This document shows, piece by piece, positions 40,604-50,621 of a DNA stretch of 64,000 nt. Within the stretch, counting starts at the first letter, position 1. Each line of letters starts with the position of its first letter. Source of the stretch: Anaerolineales bacterium UBA2395 (GTDB lineage Bacteria > Chloroflexota > Anaerolineae > Anaerolineales > Villigracilaceae); NCBI GenBank assembly GCA_002343775.1, contig DDSH01000028.1, positions 1,731 to 65,730 of the forward strand, in the 5' to 3' direction. The notes under the pieces are model-generated. The model ran no database searches. It saw only the letters and a list, made by a program, of their open reading frames with translations, and was not told the DNA's origin. A program made the translations under genes and the position numbers.

Positions 40604-43141
40604 ATGGAAGTTGGGCTTTCAATTTATCTGGTCTGCCTCTTTATTCTTATCGTCATGACCACGGTGTTTGCCATTCGGGCGTTCGCCCAATGGCGGGAGC
40701 CAGGGTCACGGACGTTCGGATTGCTGATGCTCGCCATGGTGGTTTGGGCTGGCTTCTATATGCTGGAAATCCTCATTCCCTCGCTGCCGTTAAAGATGAC
40801 AGCAAGGAAATTGCTTTATTTAGGCATGGTGCTATCTCCGCCATTATGGCTGGGGTTTGCCCTGCGGTATATCAACTATAGCAAATGGTGGCTGCAAAAA
40901 GGGCGGATGTTCATCTTAACCCTGCCCGGGATCATGGCATTTCTTCTGGCGCTCACCAACGAACATCACCACCTCATTTGGGTACCTGGCGAACAAGAGG
41001 CGGGGCGCTACACCGCCCTACATCTTGCGGCAGGACCTGCCTTTTGGATCATCACCGGTTTTGCCTATACCATGATTGGACTGGGGATATTGGTTTATTT
41101 AAGTGTCTTTTTTCGCAGTACAGGAAGCGACCATTTCAGTTCCGGCGTCATGCTGGCAGGCGTGACAGTTTCCGCAATCGTCAACCTGCTTTTTCTCTTC
41201 GCAGAGATCAGCCCGGAGATCGACCCCACTCCCCTGTCGTTTTTATTATCTGCGCCATTGATGGCATTTGGCTACTTCCGCGCCGGCGCCTCGAGCATCC
41301 TGCCGCTGACCGCCCGGTTGGTGATCGACCAGTTTCAAGACGGCATTATCGTCCTGAATCTCAAAAACGAAGTGACCGATGTGAACCGATCTGCCAGAAG
41401 CCTGCTCCAGATCAATGATCCCCCGCAAAAAACCGTCATCTTCGACTTGTTCCCACAGGCAACCCTTCTGAAAACCATCTGGGAATCTCCTGAGAAACAT
41501 TTGAAAATGGGCTGGACGCAGGATGGACAAAACAAATGGCTCGATGCCAGGGTGGCACCACTTCAAAAAGACGACCATGAGCCACTTGGGCATGTGATCG
41601 TATTGCACGACATCACCGAGGCGCAGGAGTTGCTCAAATCTGAGAGGCGGCGCTCACAGCAACTGAACCTGCTGGAAGAGATCGGTCGGAATATTGCAGA
41701 CAGTTTCGACGAGAAGGAGATCCTCCAACGGGCAATCGACGCCATCATCCAGCGTTTTGGATATGCCCTCGCTTCGATCTCCGTCCTCATTTCGGAAGAG
41801 GCTCTTGAGGTCAAGGTGATCGGCGGCACCAAGGATTTCGGATACAAGCCCGGATATCGGCAATCCATCCACGAAGGGATCATCGGTCATACCGCAACAA
41901 CGCGAAAGACCTACATTGCAAATGACGTATCCAAAGATCCTTATTATTATTCTTCGCTAAGCACATCCGGTTCCGCCATCAGCACCCCCATCCTCAAGCA
42001 GGATGCGCTCTATGGCGTGTTGTACGTGGAAAGCCTCGAGCCAAACACCTTCGACAAAGTGGACATCAAAACCCTCGAAACGCTTGCCAGCCAGATCTCC
42101 GCTTCGCTGCACCGGGCGGCGTTATACGACGAAACCCAGCAGAACATCAACGTACTATCCACCCTTCAGAATATTTCCAAAGCCATATCCAGTTCACTGG
42201 ACATGGGCATCATCGCTGAAAAAGTAGTGCATGGCTTGCAAGAGGCATTCGGATACACCCACGTCAGCATGTACCTGTTGGAGGAAGATTACCTGCACCT
42301 CGCCGGAGAAGTGGGCTACCCCAAGGATATGGTCATCCCAAGAATCCATATCAGCCAGGGCGTCAGCGGAAGGAGCATCCGCACCAAAACCGTGCAATTC
42401 ATTGAAGATACGACCAGAGAAGATGTATTCCTGAAAGCCGACCATAACATCACCAGTGAGATCTGTGTCCCGCTTCTAAAAGAAGATAAAGTTCTGGGGA
42501 TATTGAACATCGAAGCAAACAATAGCCGCAGGCTCAGCCACAGAGATGTGGACCTGCTGACCATCATTGCGAGTCCCATTGCCGTGGCAGTGGATAATGC
42601 CTACCTGCATGCGCAGATCAAAAGGCTCGCCACCATCGACGCCGTGACCGGGTTATCAAACCGGCACGTCTTCGAGCAGACCCTCACCGCTGAAGTTGAA
42701 CGTGCCCAGCGGAACAATTCCCATGTCTCGCTCATCATCTTCGATATTGATTCATTCAAGGAATACAACGACAAATGGGGGCATCCCGCCGGAGATGCGC
42801 GCCTGAAAGCCATGGGAGACACGATCAAAAAATGCCTGCGAAAATACGACATCGCCGCGCGTTACGGCGGCGATGAGTTTGCGATCATCCTTTCCAATGC
42901 AGACGAGCAGGAGGCGCTTGCCTTCGCAAAGCGTCTCCACGAGGCTGCACAGGCTGGCACGGAAGAGCCGCCGCGTGAGGGGTTGGGGATTCCCGGCTAC
43001 ACCCTCAGCATGGGCATCGCCACCTTCCCCACAGATGCGGAGACACAGGCACAACTCTTGATCGCCGCCGACAACGCCGCGTTGCGGGCAAAACATCTCG
43101 GCAAGAATCGCATCCAACTGGCAAGAGACCTGAACCCATGA
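40604..43141 (+). CDS. membrane diguanylate cyclase with 7TM, PAS and GAF domains
   Basis: 845 aa. The N terminus has seven hydrophobic helices of the histidine-kinase-7TM type (about 5-220). A PAS domain (about 235-340), two GAF domains (about 355-510 and 525-670) and a GGDEF domain (about 680-840) follow. GGDEF is intact and RKYD lies five residues before it, which is the product-inhibition I-site. An active, feedback-inhibited c-di-GMP synthase is predicted. It overlaps the lysA-like gene by 4 nt (ATGA). Confidence 0.94.
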   Translation: MEVGLSIYLVCLFILIVMTTVFAIRAFAQWREPGSRTFGLLMLAMVVWAGFYMLEILIPSLPLKMTARKLLYLGMVLSPPLWLGFALRYINYSKWWLQKGRMFILTLPGIMAFLLALTNEHHHLIWVPGEQEAGRYTALHLAAGPAFWIITGFAYTMIGLGILVYLSVFFRSTGSDHFSSGVMLAGVTVSAIVNLLFLFAEISPEIDPTPLSFLLSAPLMAFGYFRAGASSILPLTARLVIDQFQDGIIVLNLKNEVTDVNRSARSLLQINDPPQKTVIFDLFPQATLLKTIWESPEKHLKMGWTQDGQNKWLDARVAPLQKDDHEPLGHVIVLHDITEAQELLKSERRRSQQLNLLEEIGRNIADSFDEKEILQRAIDAIIQRFGYALASISVLISEEALEVKVIGGTKDFGYKPGYRQSIHEGIIGHTATTRKTYIANDVSKDPYYYSSLSTSGSAISTPILKQDALYGVLYVESLEPNTFDKVDIKTLETLASQISASLHRAALYDETQQNINVLSTLQNISKAISSSLDMGIIAEKVVHGLQEAFGYTHVSMYLLEEDYLHLAGEVGYPKDMVIPRIHISQGVSGRSIRTKTVQFIEDTTREDVFLKADHNITSEICVPLLKEDKVLGILNIEANNSRRLSHRDVDLLTIIASPIAVAVDNAYLHAQIKRLATIDAVTGLSNRHVFEQTLTAEVERAQRNNSHVSLIIFDIDSFKEYNDKWGHPAGDARLKAMGDTIKKCLRKYDIAARYGGDEFAIILSNADEQEALAFAKRLHEAAQAGTEEPPREGLGIPGYTLSMGIATFPTDAETQAQLLIAADNAALRAKHLGKNRIQLARDLNP

Positions 43142-44427
43142 ACCGGCTGGATCTCTTTCCCATCACCACCAAAGTGATTCAAGACCGTCTCACCATAGCA
43201 GGGGTCGACATCGCCACCCTTGCAGAGGAATATGAGACGCCGCTATATGTGTACGACCGGGCAACTCTGGATGCCGTAACCCAAGACTACAAGACCGCGC
43301 TCGCATCTTTCTACCCGATGCCTTTTTCCATCACCTATGCCGGGAAATCGTTCCTGTGCAAAGCCATCGCACAATGGTCACAAACCCAAGGCTTGCTTGT
43401 GGACTGCACCGGCGAAGGCGAGATCGCCATCGCCAAGGCAGGCGGTGTGCCGCGCGAACAAATCCTTGTGCATGGGGTCAATAAATCGAACAATGATCTG
43501 AAAGCCGCTGCACAATATGCCGGGATTCTCGTCGTGGATAATCATAGCGAATTACGCCGAATTGCCAACATGCCAGTTATCGATCTCCCAACTCTCTGGC
43601 TGCGCCTGCTCCCCGGCGTGACCGTATCCACCCATCATGCCCACACCCAGACAGGGCATCATGCCAGCAAATTCGGCATGACCGCCGACGAAATTCGTAC
43701 AGCAGCGGCATTCTGCAAGGAGAACAACCTCCCACTCAACGGCATTCATTTTCACCAGGGGTCAAACTTCCGCGACCCGGAGCCGCTGCTTCCCGCCATT
43801 GACCTGGCGCTTGACCTCGCCAAAGAGATCGGGTTTTCAAGCGAATGGCATTTTTGTCCCGGCGGCGGCTGGGGCGTGGCATATCATGAAGATGAGCTGC
43901 CGCATCCTTCGATTGAAAGTTATGTGCGCGGGATCGCCGAATCTGTTCTCAGCGGCTGCCAGCAGCGCGGGCTGGATCTGCCGTATCTCCACCTTGAACC
44001 GGGTCGAAGCATATCGGCGCGGGCGGGTGTGGCAATATATCGTGTGGGTGCCATAAAGCGCAGGGGCGATAAGGTCTGGGTGTTGATCGACGGCGGCATG
44101 GCGGATAATCCGCGGCACGCGATGTATGGGGCGAGATATTCCTGTCTGGCGGTGACCGCTATCGGCGGGGAAAGAAGCGAGGTCGTTTCAATCGCAGGAC
44201 CATACTGCGAGTCGGGTGATGTCATCATCGAAGACCTGCCCATGCCGCATCTCAACGAAGGGGATCTGATCGCAGTTCCAATGAGCGGGGCGTATCACCT
44301 CAGCATGGCGTCGAACTATAACGGGGCGCGCAAACCCACGGTGCTCTGGCTGGAGGAGGGGCGGGCGAAGATCATCCAGCACCGCGAAACACCGGGCGAT
44401 CTATGTGCGCGAGACGAGAAACTATAG
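43138..44427 (+). CDS. lysA: PLP-dependent decarboxylase, LysA-like
   Basis: 429 aa, group IV PLP decarboxylase. The PLP Lys is in SITYAGKSFLCKAI, HFHQGSN and LHLEPGRSIS bind the cofactor phosphate, and AGPYCESGDVI carries the catalytic Cys/Glu-Asp of diaminopimelate decarboxylases. The N terminus is typical of LysA (YETPLYVYDRATLD). It makes lysine from meso-diaminopimelate; a related substrate cannot be excluded. It is coupled to the diguanylate cyclase and its stop overlaps the convergent HD-GYP gene by 6 bp. Confidence 0.92.
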   Translation: MNRLDLFPITTKVIQDRLTIAGVDIATLAEEYETPLYVYDRATLDAVTQDYKTALASFYPMPFSITYAGKSFLCKAIAQWSQTQGLLVDCTGEGEIAIAKAGGVPREQILVHGVNKSNNDLKAAAQYAGILVVDNHSELRRIANMPVIDLPTLWLRLLPGVTVSTHHAHTQTGHHASKFGMTADEIRTAAAFCKENNLPLNGIHFHQGSNFRDPEPLLPAIDLALDLAKEIGFSSEWHFCPGGGWGVAYHEDELPHPSIESYVRGIAESVLSGCQQRGLDLPYLHLEPGRSISARAGVAIYRVGAIKRRGDKVWVLIDGGMADNPRHAMYGARYSCLAVTAIGGERSEVVSIAGPYCESGDVIIEDLPMPHLNEGDLIAVPMSGAYHLSMASNYNGARKPTVLWLEEGRAKIIQHRETPGDLCARDEKL

Positions 44428-47400
44428 CCTGTCTTCGAGCAGGGCGATGAATTTTTCCACAATGCGGGGATCGAATTGAGTGCCCGAGTTCACAAGAATG
44501 TAATCGCGGGCTTTTTCTTTTGACCAGGCAGAGCGATACGGGCGGTCTGACGTCAAAGCATCCCAAACATCCACCACCGAAAAGATCCGCGCCGCCAACG
44601 GGATCTGCTCCCCTTTCAACCCGCGCGGGTAGCCTGTGCCATCCCAGCGTTCATGGTGACAATAGGGAATATCGAGTGCAGAGCGCAGAAACGGAATGAA
44701 CGAAAGCATTTCATGGGCGTATTCCGTGTGCATTTGCATGATACGCAGCTCGCGGGCGGTGAGAGGTCCGGGTTTGTGAAGGATGGAATCCGGGATTCCC
44801 ATTTTGCCGATATCATGTAAGATCGCGCCGCGGCGGATCTGTGTCATGTCATTTTCGGGGATGTTAAACAGCCCGGCAAGTTCGAGCGTCAATTCGGTCA
44901 CGCGGCGGGTGTGCCCCTCTGTGAGTTCGTCGCGAAGTTCCAACGCGCGCGCCCAACCTGTCAGTGTGCTGTCATACGCCTGGGCAAGTTCATCTGCCTG
45001 CTGATGGGTCTGTTCGTACAATTTGGCGCGCTGAATGGCGCTCCCTGCCATTTCAGCAATGGCGGTCAGCAGGCGGGTCTCAGTCTCGGTGAAGATGTGT
45101 TTCTTTTGCAGGCGGATATGCAAAACCCCCACGACCTTCTCGCGCGAAAGCAGGGGCAGGGAGATCCCGCTGCGGGCAGACCGCAGGGTTTCCGCTTCCA
45201 AAGGCAGAATGACCGCCAGCGGGTCGTTGTGCAGGTCTTCGGTGATGTAGATCTGACCGGTCTGCGCGACATGCCCGGTGATGCCTTTGTATGATACGTG
45301 CCGCAAGACCGCTTCTCCCCGGACCTTGATGTCTTCGCCCTGCTCGACAGAGTACCACCCCGGAGAGATCAGATTGCCCGTGGATTCCTCGAGCAGATAG
45401 ACCGTCCCCAGATCGCCGCCGACGATGTTCACAGCATGGCGCACCACCAGCGGAATGATCTCGCTGACGCTGATCGCCGTCCGCAAAGCAGAGGACACGA
45501 TCACAAGGGTTTGGAGTTCATCCGCCCGGCGCTTTAGGGTATCCTCCGCCTGTTTCCGCTCTGTAATATCCTGCAAGATCACGGTGTAGAATTTCTCATT
45601 GCCAAACCCATGCTGCGAAATGAACGCCTCCATGGGGAATTCCTCGCCTGTAATGCGCCTGCCATACAAAGAGTCGAGCCGTCCGTGAACCCGGCTGGAC
45701 ACGTTCGTCTCTCCAAACCTGGCTATATTCTCACGGTGATACGACCGGAAACGATCGGGGATAAAAACATCGATGGGCTTGCCAAGCGCGTAGTTTGCCG
45801 GACACCCGAACGTTTTCTCCGCAAAGGGGTTGAATAGCACGATGCGCTGATCTTTATCGATGGTGATGATCGCATTCAAAGCCGTATTGATGATGCCTTC
45901 CAGCCGCGAACGGCTTTCCTCCAACGCCCGTTCTGCCTGTTTTCGTTCGGTGATATCGAGCGTACTGACAAGCACTCGCGAATATCCACCCGACCATTGC
46001 GGCAGCGTTAAGGAGACCAAGACATCCCGCCGATTGCCTTTCAGCGTATGAAGAAACGTCTCATGCTCTAAATGCGTCACTCCTTCCGCCAGTGCAAGCA
46101 CATCTTTCGCAAAGGCATCGTTCGGGTTTTCCTTGAGCACATCGCCCAGCGCCCCCATGAGTTCTGCTTTGTCACACGCTTCCATCATTTGTACAGCTGC
46201 GTTGTTTGCATCCATGATCTTGATCATCTTCGCCGCGCGCCTCAGAAAATCGGGATGCTCATCCAGATAGCGCCTGAAATCCGTCACGCCCTGTTCCTTT
46301 AACCCCTCAATGGCGTTCATCAACTCGGAATAATCATCCTCCCAGATGGGGATGGAGGTTGTTTGAAAGATGGTGCGATACCTTTCCTCAGAATCCACCA
46401 TGGCTTTTTCCGCGATCTTCCGTTCCGTGATGTCGCGATAGATCACAACGATCCCGGCAATGCGCGGGTCATGCAGGAGGTTGCGCCCGATGATCTCGAA
46501 GTGATGCCATCCGTCTTTTTTGTGCAACAAACGATAGGTTACGCTTCGGACCGTACCGGGGTCTTTTACTCCTTCCTGGAACACCTGCAATACCGCAGGA
46601 AGATCCTCCGGATGTATATATTGAAATGCGCTTTTTCCAACAACTTCTTCAGGCAAATACCCTGTAATTCGCTCTTCAGAAGGAGCCAAATAGCGGACGG
46701 TCCCATCCACTTCCAATATGGCAAATCCCTCGGCTGAGTTTTCGATCAACGCCCGGTAATATGCCTCACGCTCTTCCACTTGCGCATACAACCGCGCATT
46801 TTCAATAGCCACCGCGATCTGATCTGCCAATGCCCGCGCCAGTTCGATTTCTGCAGGATCAAATTCCCGCTTCACATCGGAGGTGTACACTTCCGCGATG
46901 CCCAGCAAATGTCCTCCTGCCGCCAGTGGGATCATCAAGTTGACCGCCTTTTCCGCCTCCAAAAGCAGGCTGACCTCCTTCGGGTCTGCCATCGGGTCGT
47001 CCGCCCGAACGACAACAGGCTGATTCGTCCGAAACACCTGACTCACGGTCGGGTAATCTTCCAGGGTATACAACACACCCTTATCAGAGCTTTCATCCAC
47101 TTCGCCATCTGGAGGATACAAGGCAATCGTCTGAATGGAATTGGTGCGCGGGTCATACTCCGAGAGCGTACAATAATCTGCTTGCAGGATCCGCGCCAGG
47201 GACGTGGCTGCCACCTTAAGCACATCCTTCACCTCAAGGGTCGAAGAGACCGCCTTGGATACGCTCAACAACGCGGCGAGTTCGTTTTTGCGCTGGTTTG
47301 TTTCTATGAAAAGCTGGGTACTTTCGATGATGGCAGCCGCATGACTCGCCATCGCTTGCACCATCCGCACCTCCGCTTCGGTAAACTCGCGGCGATGACG

Positions 47401-48501
47401 GCTCTCCCAGATCTCCGCATCTCCGAACAATTGTCCATGAGCCATGATCGGAATGAAGAGCATGGACTGAACCCCATAAGTGTCAAACTGGCGGCGCTCA
47501 GCCTCCGTCAAGATCTCCGTATCCTTGTGGATGGTAATTGCCTTGCCTGCGATCACAGAACGCATGATCGTAAGGTAATCTTTCACAGAATACACACGCC
47601 CCAGATCCGAGGTCCGCTCCAGACCCGAGGCTTGTTCCGACCAGTATTCCGCCAACACCGACATGGTCCCTTGGGCTGCGTCGATGGAAAGGATATTTAC
47701 GCTCGTGGCTTGCAGTGCCTCTGCCATATGCCTTGCCAGAGACTCGAGCAGCGATTTGGGTTCACCAATCCGTTCTGCCATTTCCTCTGCCGCTTCATAA
47801 AGACGGGACAACTCGAGCGCCTTGGAACGGGTCTCGTTCAAACTATGTTCGAAGGTTTGCAGCAAATAAGAGATGGATAGAAGCGCCGTCCCGCTGAGGG
47901 TCAGGAAGATGATCCCGCGAGCAAACCAGGCACTCAGGCTGGCGGGATCAACATGAAAGAGGGCTTGAAACTCTCCCGAAACCTGTAAATACCCCAAAAC
48001 CAGCAGGGCGAGAAACGTACACCCGAAGGCAAACAGACTGTAGCGTAGGTCGAAGAAAACCGCAGTGAAAACAATGAACGCAAAGTACACGATCCATCCC
48101 TCCCCGCTGAACGAGGAGAGCGCTATGCCAAGCGTGCCAAGGAAAAACAATGCGAACAGGAGCAGCCCCGCCCGCAGTTCATACGTCAGTTCCCTTTTAA
48201 AAGTGATGAAAACAAGCAGTGCAGTGGAAAGCAAATAGACGAAAAGGATCACCATGAGCAGCGATAAGGGATAGGCACTCCCTGCGCCATTCCCCCAATA
48301 TTTGCCGACCATATCCTTCACCCCTATGGTAAGCGCCAATAGCCATAACAGAAATGCACCCCGCAACACTCCGCGTAGCAGACGCTCGCGCCAGGCACGC
48401 AAAGATAGATCTGCATTCGTACCTGAAGTAAAAAACAAAGAAGAGAGGACGGTACGGCTCAAATTAATTGCCTGATCGATGATTGTACCAATTATAACCA
48501 T
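44422..48501 (-). CDS. multi-sensor HD-GYP phosphodiesterase
   Basis: 1359 aa. Several N-terminal transmembrane helices (about 45-215) precede two GAF domains (about 245-570), a series of PAS domains with PAC motifs (about 580-980: RAYYRALIENSAEGF, RNLLHDPRIAGIVVIYRDIT), a further GAF (about 1000-1140) and a C-terminal HD-GYP domain (about 1160-1355). HDIGKMGIPD and HHERWDGTGYP are intact. It should hydrolyse c-di-GMP, in opposition to the neighbouring GGDEF protein. The stop overlaps the lysA stop region. Confidence 0.94.
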   Translation of the reverse strand: MVIIGTIIDQAINLSRTVLSSLFFTSGTNADLSLRAWRERLLRGVLRGAFLLWLLALTIGVKDMVGKYWGNGAGSAYPLSLLMVILFVYLLSTALLVFITFKRELTYELRAGLLLFALFFLGTLGIALSSFSGEGWIVYFAFIVFTAVFFDLRYSLFAFGCTFLALLVLGYLQVSGEFQALFHVDPASLSAWFARGIIFLTLSGTALLSISYLLQTFEHSLNETRSKALELSRLYEAAEEMAERIGEPKSLLESLARHMAEALQATSVNILSIDAAQGTMSVLAEYWSEQASGLERTSDLGRVYSVKDYLTIMRSVIAGKAITIHKDTEILTEAERRQFDTYGVQSMLFIPIMAHGQLFGDAEIWESRHRREFTEAEVRMVQAMASHAAAIIESTQLFIETNQRKNELAALLSVSKAVSSTLEVKDVLKVAATSLARILQADYCTLSEYDPRTNSIQTIALYPPDGEVDESSDKGVLYTLEDYPTVSQVFRTNQPVVVRADDPMADPKEVSLLLEAEKAVNLMIPLAAGGHLLGIAEVYTSDVKREFDPAEIELARALADQIAVAIENARLYAQVEEREAYYRALIENSAEGFAILEVDGTVRYLAPSEERITGYLPEEVVGKSAFQYIHPEDLPAVLQVFQEGVKDPGTVRSVTYRLLHKKDGWHHFEIIGRNLLHDPRIAGIVVIYRDITERKIAEKAMVDSEERYRTIFQTTSIPIWEDDYSELMNAIEGLKEQGVTDFRRYLDEHPDFLRRAAKMIKIMDANNAAVQMMEACDKAELMGALGDVLKENPNDAFAKDVLALAEGVTHLEHETFLHTLKGNRRDVLVSLTLPQWSGGYSRVLVSTLDITERKQAERALEESRSRLEGIINTALNAIITIDKDQRIVLFNPFAEKTFGCPANYALGKPIDVFIPDRFRSYHRENIARFGETNVSSRVHGRLDSLYGRRITGEEFPMEAFISQHGFGNEKFYTVILQDITERKQAEDTLKRRADELQTLVIVSSALRTAISVSEIIPLVVRHAVNIVGGDLGTVYLLEESTGNLISPGWYSVEQGEDIKVRGEAVLRHVSYKGITGHVAQTGQIYITEDLHNDPLAVILPLEAETLRSARSGISLPLLSREKVVGVLHIRLQKKHIFTETETRLLTAIAEMAGSAIQRAKLYEQTHQQADELAQAYDSTLTGWARALELRDELTEGHTRRVTELTLELAGLFNIPENDMTQIRRGAILHDIGKMGIPDSILHKPGPLTARELRIMQMHTEYAHEMLSFIPFLRSALDIPYCHHERWDGTGYPRGLKGEQIPLAARIFSVVDVWDALTSDRPYRSAWSKEKARDYILVNSGTQFDPRIVEKFIALLEDRL

Positions 48502-48986
48502 CCGGAAATTTTAGTGACTTGCAGTTTCCTTAGAGTTTCAAAGCCAATCTCAGCGCAGCCTCCCCTTTGGGTTCTTAAGATAAACCAGGTCAGGTTGTGC
48601 AATAATACACAACAAAGAATATCTTTTTCATCTTCGCTTTTGGGGCTAACTATCTTTGCATTAACCCGCCTGCATGATTTCAATAGATTTTTCGCACTAG
48701 TACCCAAACAACATGAAGATGTAAGGGAAAAGCAGCGAATTTCAGCCGCTTTTCCCCTTCCAATTTTAAGTTGTTTGGGCACTAGACTCGCCATACTCAC
48801 CCAACCTTACCTGCAAAATCATTTGACAGGTAGACAGGTCATCCCGTACACAGGTATACTTGCGCGCTATATAATGCCCTTGGTCACAATGAATACCCTC
48901 CCTTTACAAAAAAGTGACCATGATGGGTACATCACGATGAACCAGCTTTAATGTCTGCTTGTATCAACCCACGCCAAGGAGACCCC
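48502..48986. other. 485-nt spacer with a nested hairpin element
   Basis: No convincing gene: the longest open frame (minus strand, near 48492-48800) has no start signal, no family resemblance and crosses the hairpin. The spacer holds the element at 48697-48785 and, nearer the UbiA gene, a possible promoter (TAGACA 48831-48836, 18-nt spacer, TATACT 48855-48860). Confidence 0.65.
48697..48785. repeat. nested hairpin element (MITE-like)
   Basis: The outer arms are CTAGTACCCAAACAAC (48697-48712) and its complement at 48770-48785, with one mismatch in 16. Inside is a second hairpin (AAGGGAAAAGC / GCTTTTCCCCTT, about 48723-48759). The 89-nt element is structured end to end. No second copy was found in this window. 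Confidence 0.75.
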
Positions 48987-49868
48987 ATGCAAGCGCAATC
49001 GCCAATCGCCAATCGCCAATCAACCATTGGAAACAAGATCCGCCTCTATCTGCCACTCATTAAATCCCTGCAAACCAGCCTGCTTTTGCTGACGGGTGTG
49101 GCAGGCTATCTTAGCGCGCACACACAAGTCAACTGGACTGACTTCGGTCAGATGCTGCCCAGCTTGTTCCTCGCCATCGCCGGTTCCACCATCCTCAACA
49201 TGTGGTGGGATCAGGACATCGACGCGAAGATGAAGCGCACACACAAACGCCCGACCTCAGCGGGGCAGGTCACCCGTGACGAAGTCTTCCGCCTCGGGAT
49301 GGCAGTTTCTGTCATCGGTATCGGTTGGGCGCTGATGGTCAATTGGCTGTATGGCATAGTTGTTTTCGCCGGTCTGTTCTTCGACGTGGTGGTGTACAGC
49401 ATGTGGCTCAAACGCCGCACCTGTTGGAGCATCGTTTGGGGCGGCATCAGCGGCGCCATGCCCATTCTCGCCGGGCGAGTGCTGGCAGTCGGGCAGATCG
49501 ACCTCATCGGGATTTTGCTCGCGTCTGCCGTATTATTCTGGATTCCCACGCACACACTGACCTTCAGCCTCAAATTCTTCGACGATTACCAAAACGCTGG
49601 CGTACCCACCTTCCCGTCCACTTATGGTGAAGCTGTGACCCGCTTTGCGATTGCGCTCTCCAGTGTCATTGCTGCGCTGACGATGGGACTCGCCGCCGTG
49701 TGGATCGGCGTCACTGCCGGTGTACTGCGGGTCATCATTGTGTTGAGCGCAGGTCTGTTCTTCCTCGCCGTCACCACCGTCTTCCGCCCATCTGACCGTG
49801 TGAATTTTAGCTTGTTCAAATACGCATCCATGTACATGACGTTCGCAATGCTGCTGATCATCCCATAA
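48987..49868 (+). CDS. UbiA-family prenyltransferase, heme O synthase-like
   Basis: 293 aa from ATG 48987, supported by AAGGAG 5 nt upstream. NMWWDQDIDAKMKRTHKRPT is the Asp-rich prenyl-diphosphate motif typical of heme O synthase (CtaB/CyoE); SMWLKRRTCWSIVWGGISGA and AMPILAGR also match that family. About eight or nine transmembrane helices. It would add a farnesyl group to protoheme. No cytochrome oxidase genes are nearby. Residues 4-15 are encoded by a heptad array (48996-49030). The next gene starts directly after its stop. Confidence 0.82.
   Translation: MQAQSPIANRQSTIGNKIRLYLPLIKSLQTSLLLLTGVAGYLSAHTQVNWTDFGQMLPSLFLAIAGSTILNMWWDQDIDAKMKRTHKRPTSAGQVTRDEVFRLGMAVSVIGIGWALMVNWLYGIVVFAGLFFDVVVYSMWLKRRTCWSIVWGGISGAMPILAGRVLAVGQIDLIGILLASAVLFWIPTHTLTFSLKFFDDYQNAGVPTFPSTYGEAVTRFAIALSSVIAALTMGLAAVWIGVTAGVLRVIIVLSAGLFFLAVTTVFRPSDRVNFSLFKYASMYMTFAMLLIIP
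48996..49030. repeat. heptad array at the N terminus of the UbiA gene
   Basis: CAATCGC three times, then CAATCAA and CCATTGG, all in 7-nt steps. It begins 9 nt after the start codon and is translated as QSPIANRQSTIG. Confidence 0.9.
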
Positions 49869-50474
49869 ATGAAAATCTCCTCACTCAACCGCATTCTGCT
49901 CTTTGCCACGGTCTTCCTTGCCGCCTACCAGATCGCCATCGGCATCGACCAGATGGACAACGTCCCCATCATCGCCTACACCATCGCATTCGGCGTGATA
50001 TTAGTTGCGGGACTTTTACTCGTCATCCTCGGTTTTGAAGTTTTGGATGCACCCATCGTGGTCATCATCTCGACCATCATCCCGCTCAGCCTTGCGATGG
50101 GTCTTGTCTGGCAGCACCTCGCATCATTGCGGACCTCGTATCTGGTCTTCGCCATTGTAGGTTTTCTCGCCGTGACAGTGACCCGCTCGATCACCATGCA
50201 AAACAAACTGCCTGTGTTCGTCATCGCGATTGTGCATGGTATCTCCGGTATGACCATATTCCTGCTGCCGATCATCATCGCGGCAAAGGGAGAGGTCAGG
50301 CCGGGGTTTGCGATGGTCGGTATCGGCGGGGCATTGATCGGCGTGGGTGGTTTGCTGCTCTCGTTCCTAAAAACAGGCAAGCCCATCCTGTCGAAAGATA
50401 GGATCATGAAGTTATTTCCCGCCTTGTTGTTTTTGACAACGGCGCTTTTTGTGGCAGGCTTTATGTACGGATAG
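49869..50474 (+). CDS. six-helix membrane protein of unknown function
   Basis: 201 aa, six or seven hydrophobic segments, with very short loops (NRILLFATVFLAAYQIAIGI; GVILVAGLLLVILGFEVLDA; LTTALFVAGFMYG at the end). No motif that I can place in a family. It starts immediately after the UbiA stop, so the two proteins are probably made together and may act together in heme or lipid metabolism (inference). Confidence 0.75.
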   Translation: MKISSLNRILLFATVFLAAYQIAIGIDQMDNVPIIAYTIAFGVILVAGLLLVILGFEVLDAPIVVIISTIIPLSLAMGLVWQHLASLRTSYLVFAIVGFLAVTVTRSITMQNKLPVFVIAIVHGISGMTIFLLPIIIAAKGEVRPGFAMVGIGGALIGVGGLLLSFLKTGKPILSKDRIMKLFPALLFLTTALFVAGFMYG

Positions 50475-50590
50475 TCAAATAGATTTTGAGGCATGCCATC
50501 AGTGTAGAAAAGGCGTGAGAAACCCGCACAGGTTTTCGGTCCATGAAAGAAGCGCCCCTTTTAATGCCGCGTAGTTCGTCTGCAAAAAAT

Positions 50591-50615
50591 CATCCCCGTC
50601 TGGCTGACGGGGATG
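50591..50615 (-). terminator. terminator of the coiled-coil gene
   Basis: Perfect 10-bp stem CATCCCCGTC / GACGGGGATG with a 5-nt loop, followed on the minus strand by ATTTTTTGC. It ends transcription of the coaD-linked gene pair. Confidence 0.88.
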
Positions 50616-50621
50616 TCTGTT

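Noticed and set aside
48492..48800. Open frame of 102 codons upstream of the HD-GYP gene
   Set aside because: No ribosome-binding site, no recognisable motif, and it reads through the nested hairpin at 48697-48785.
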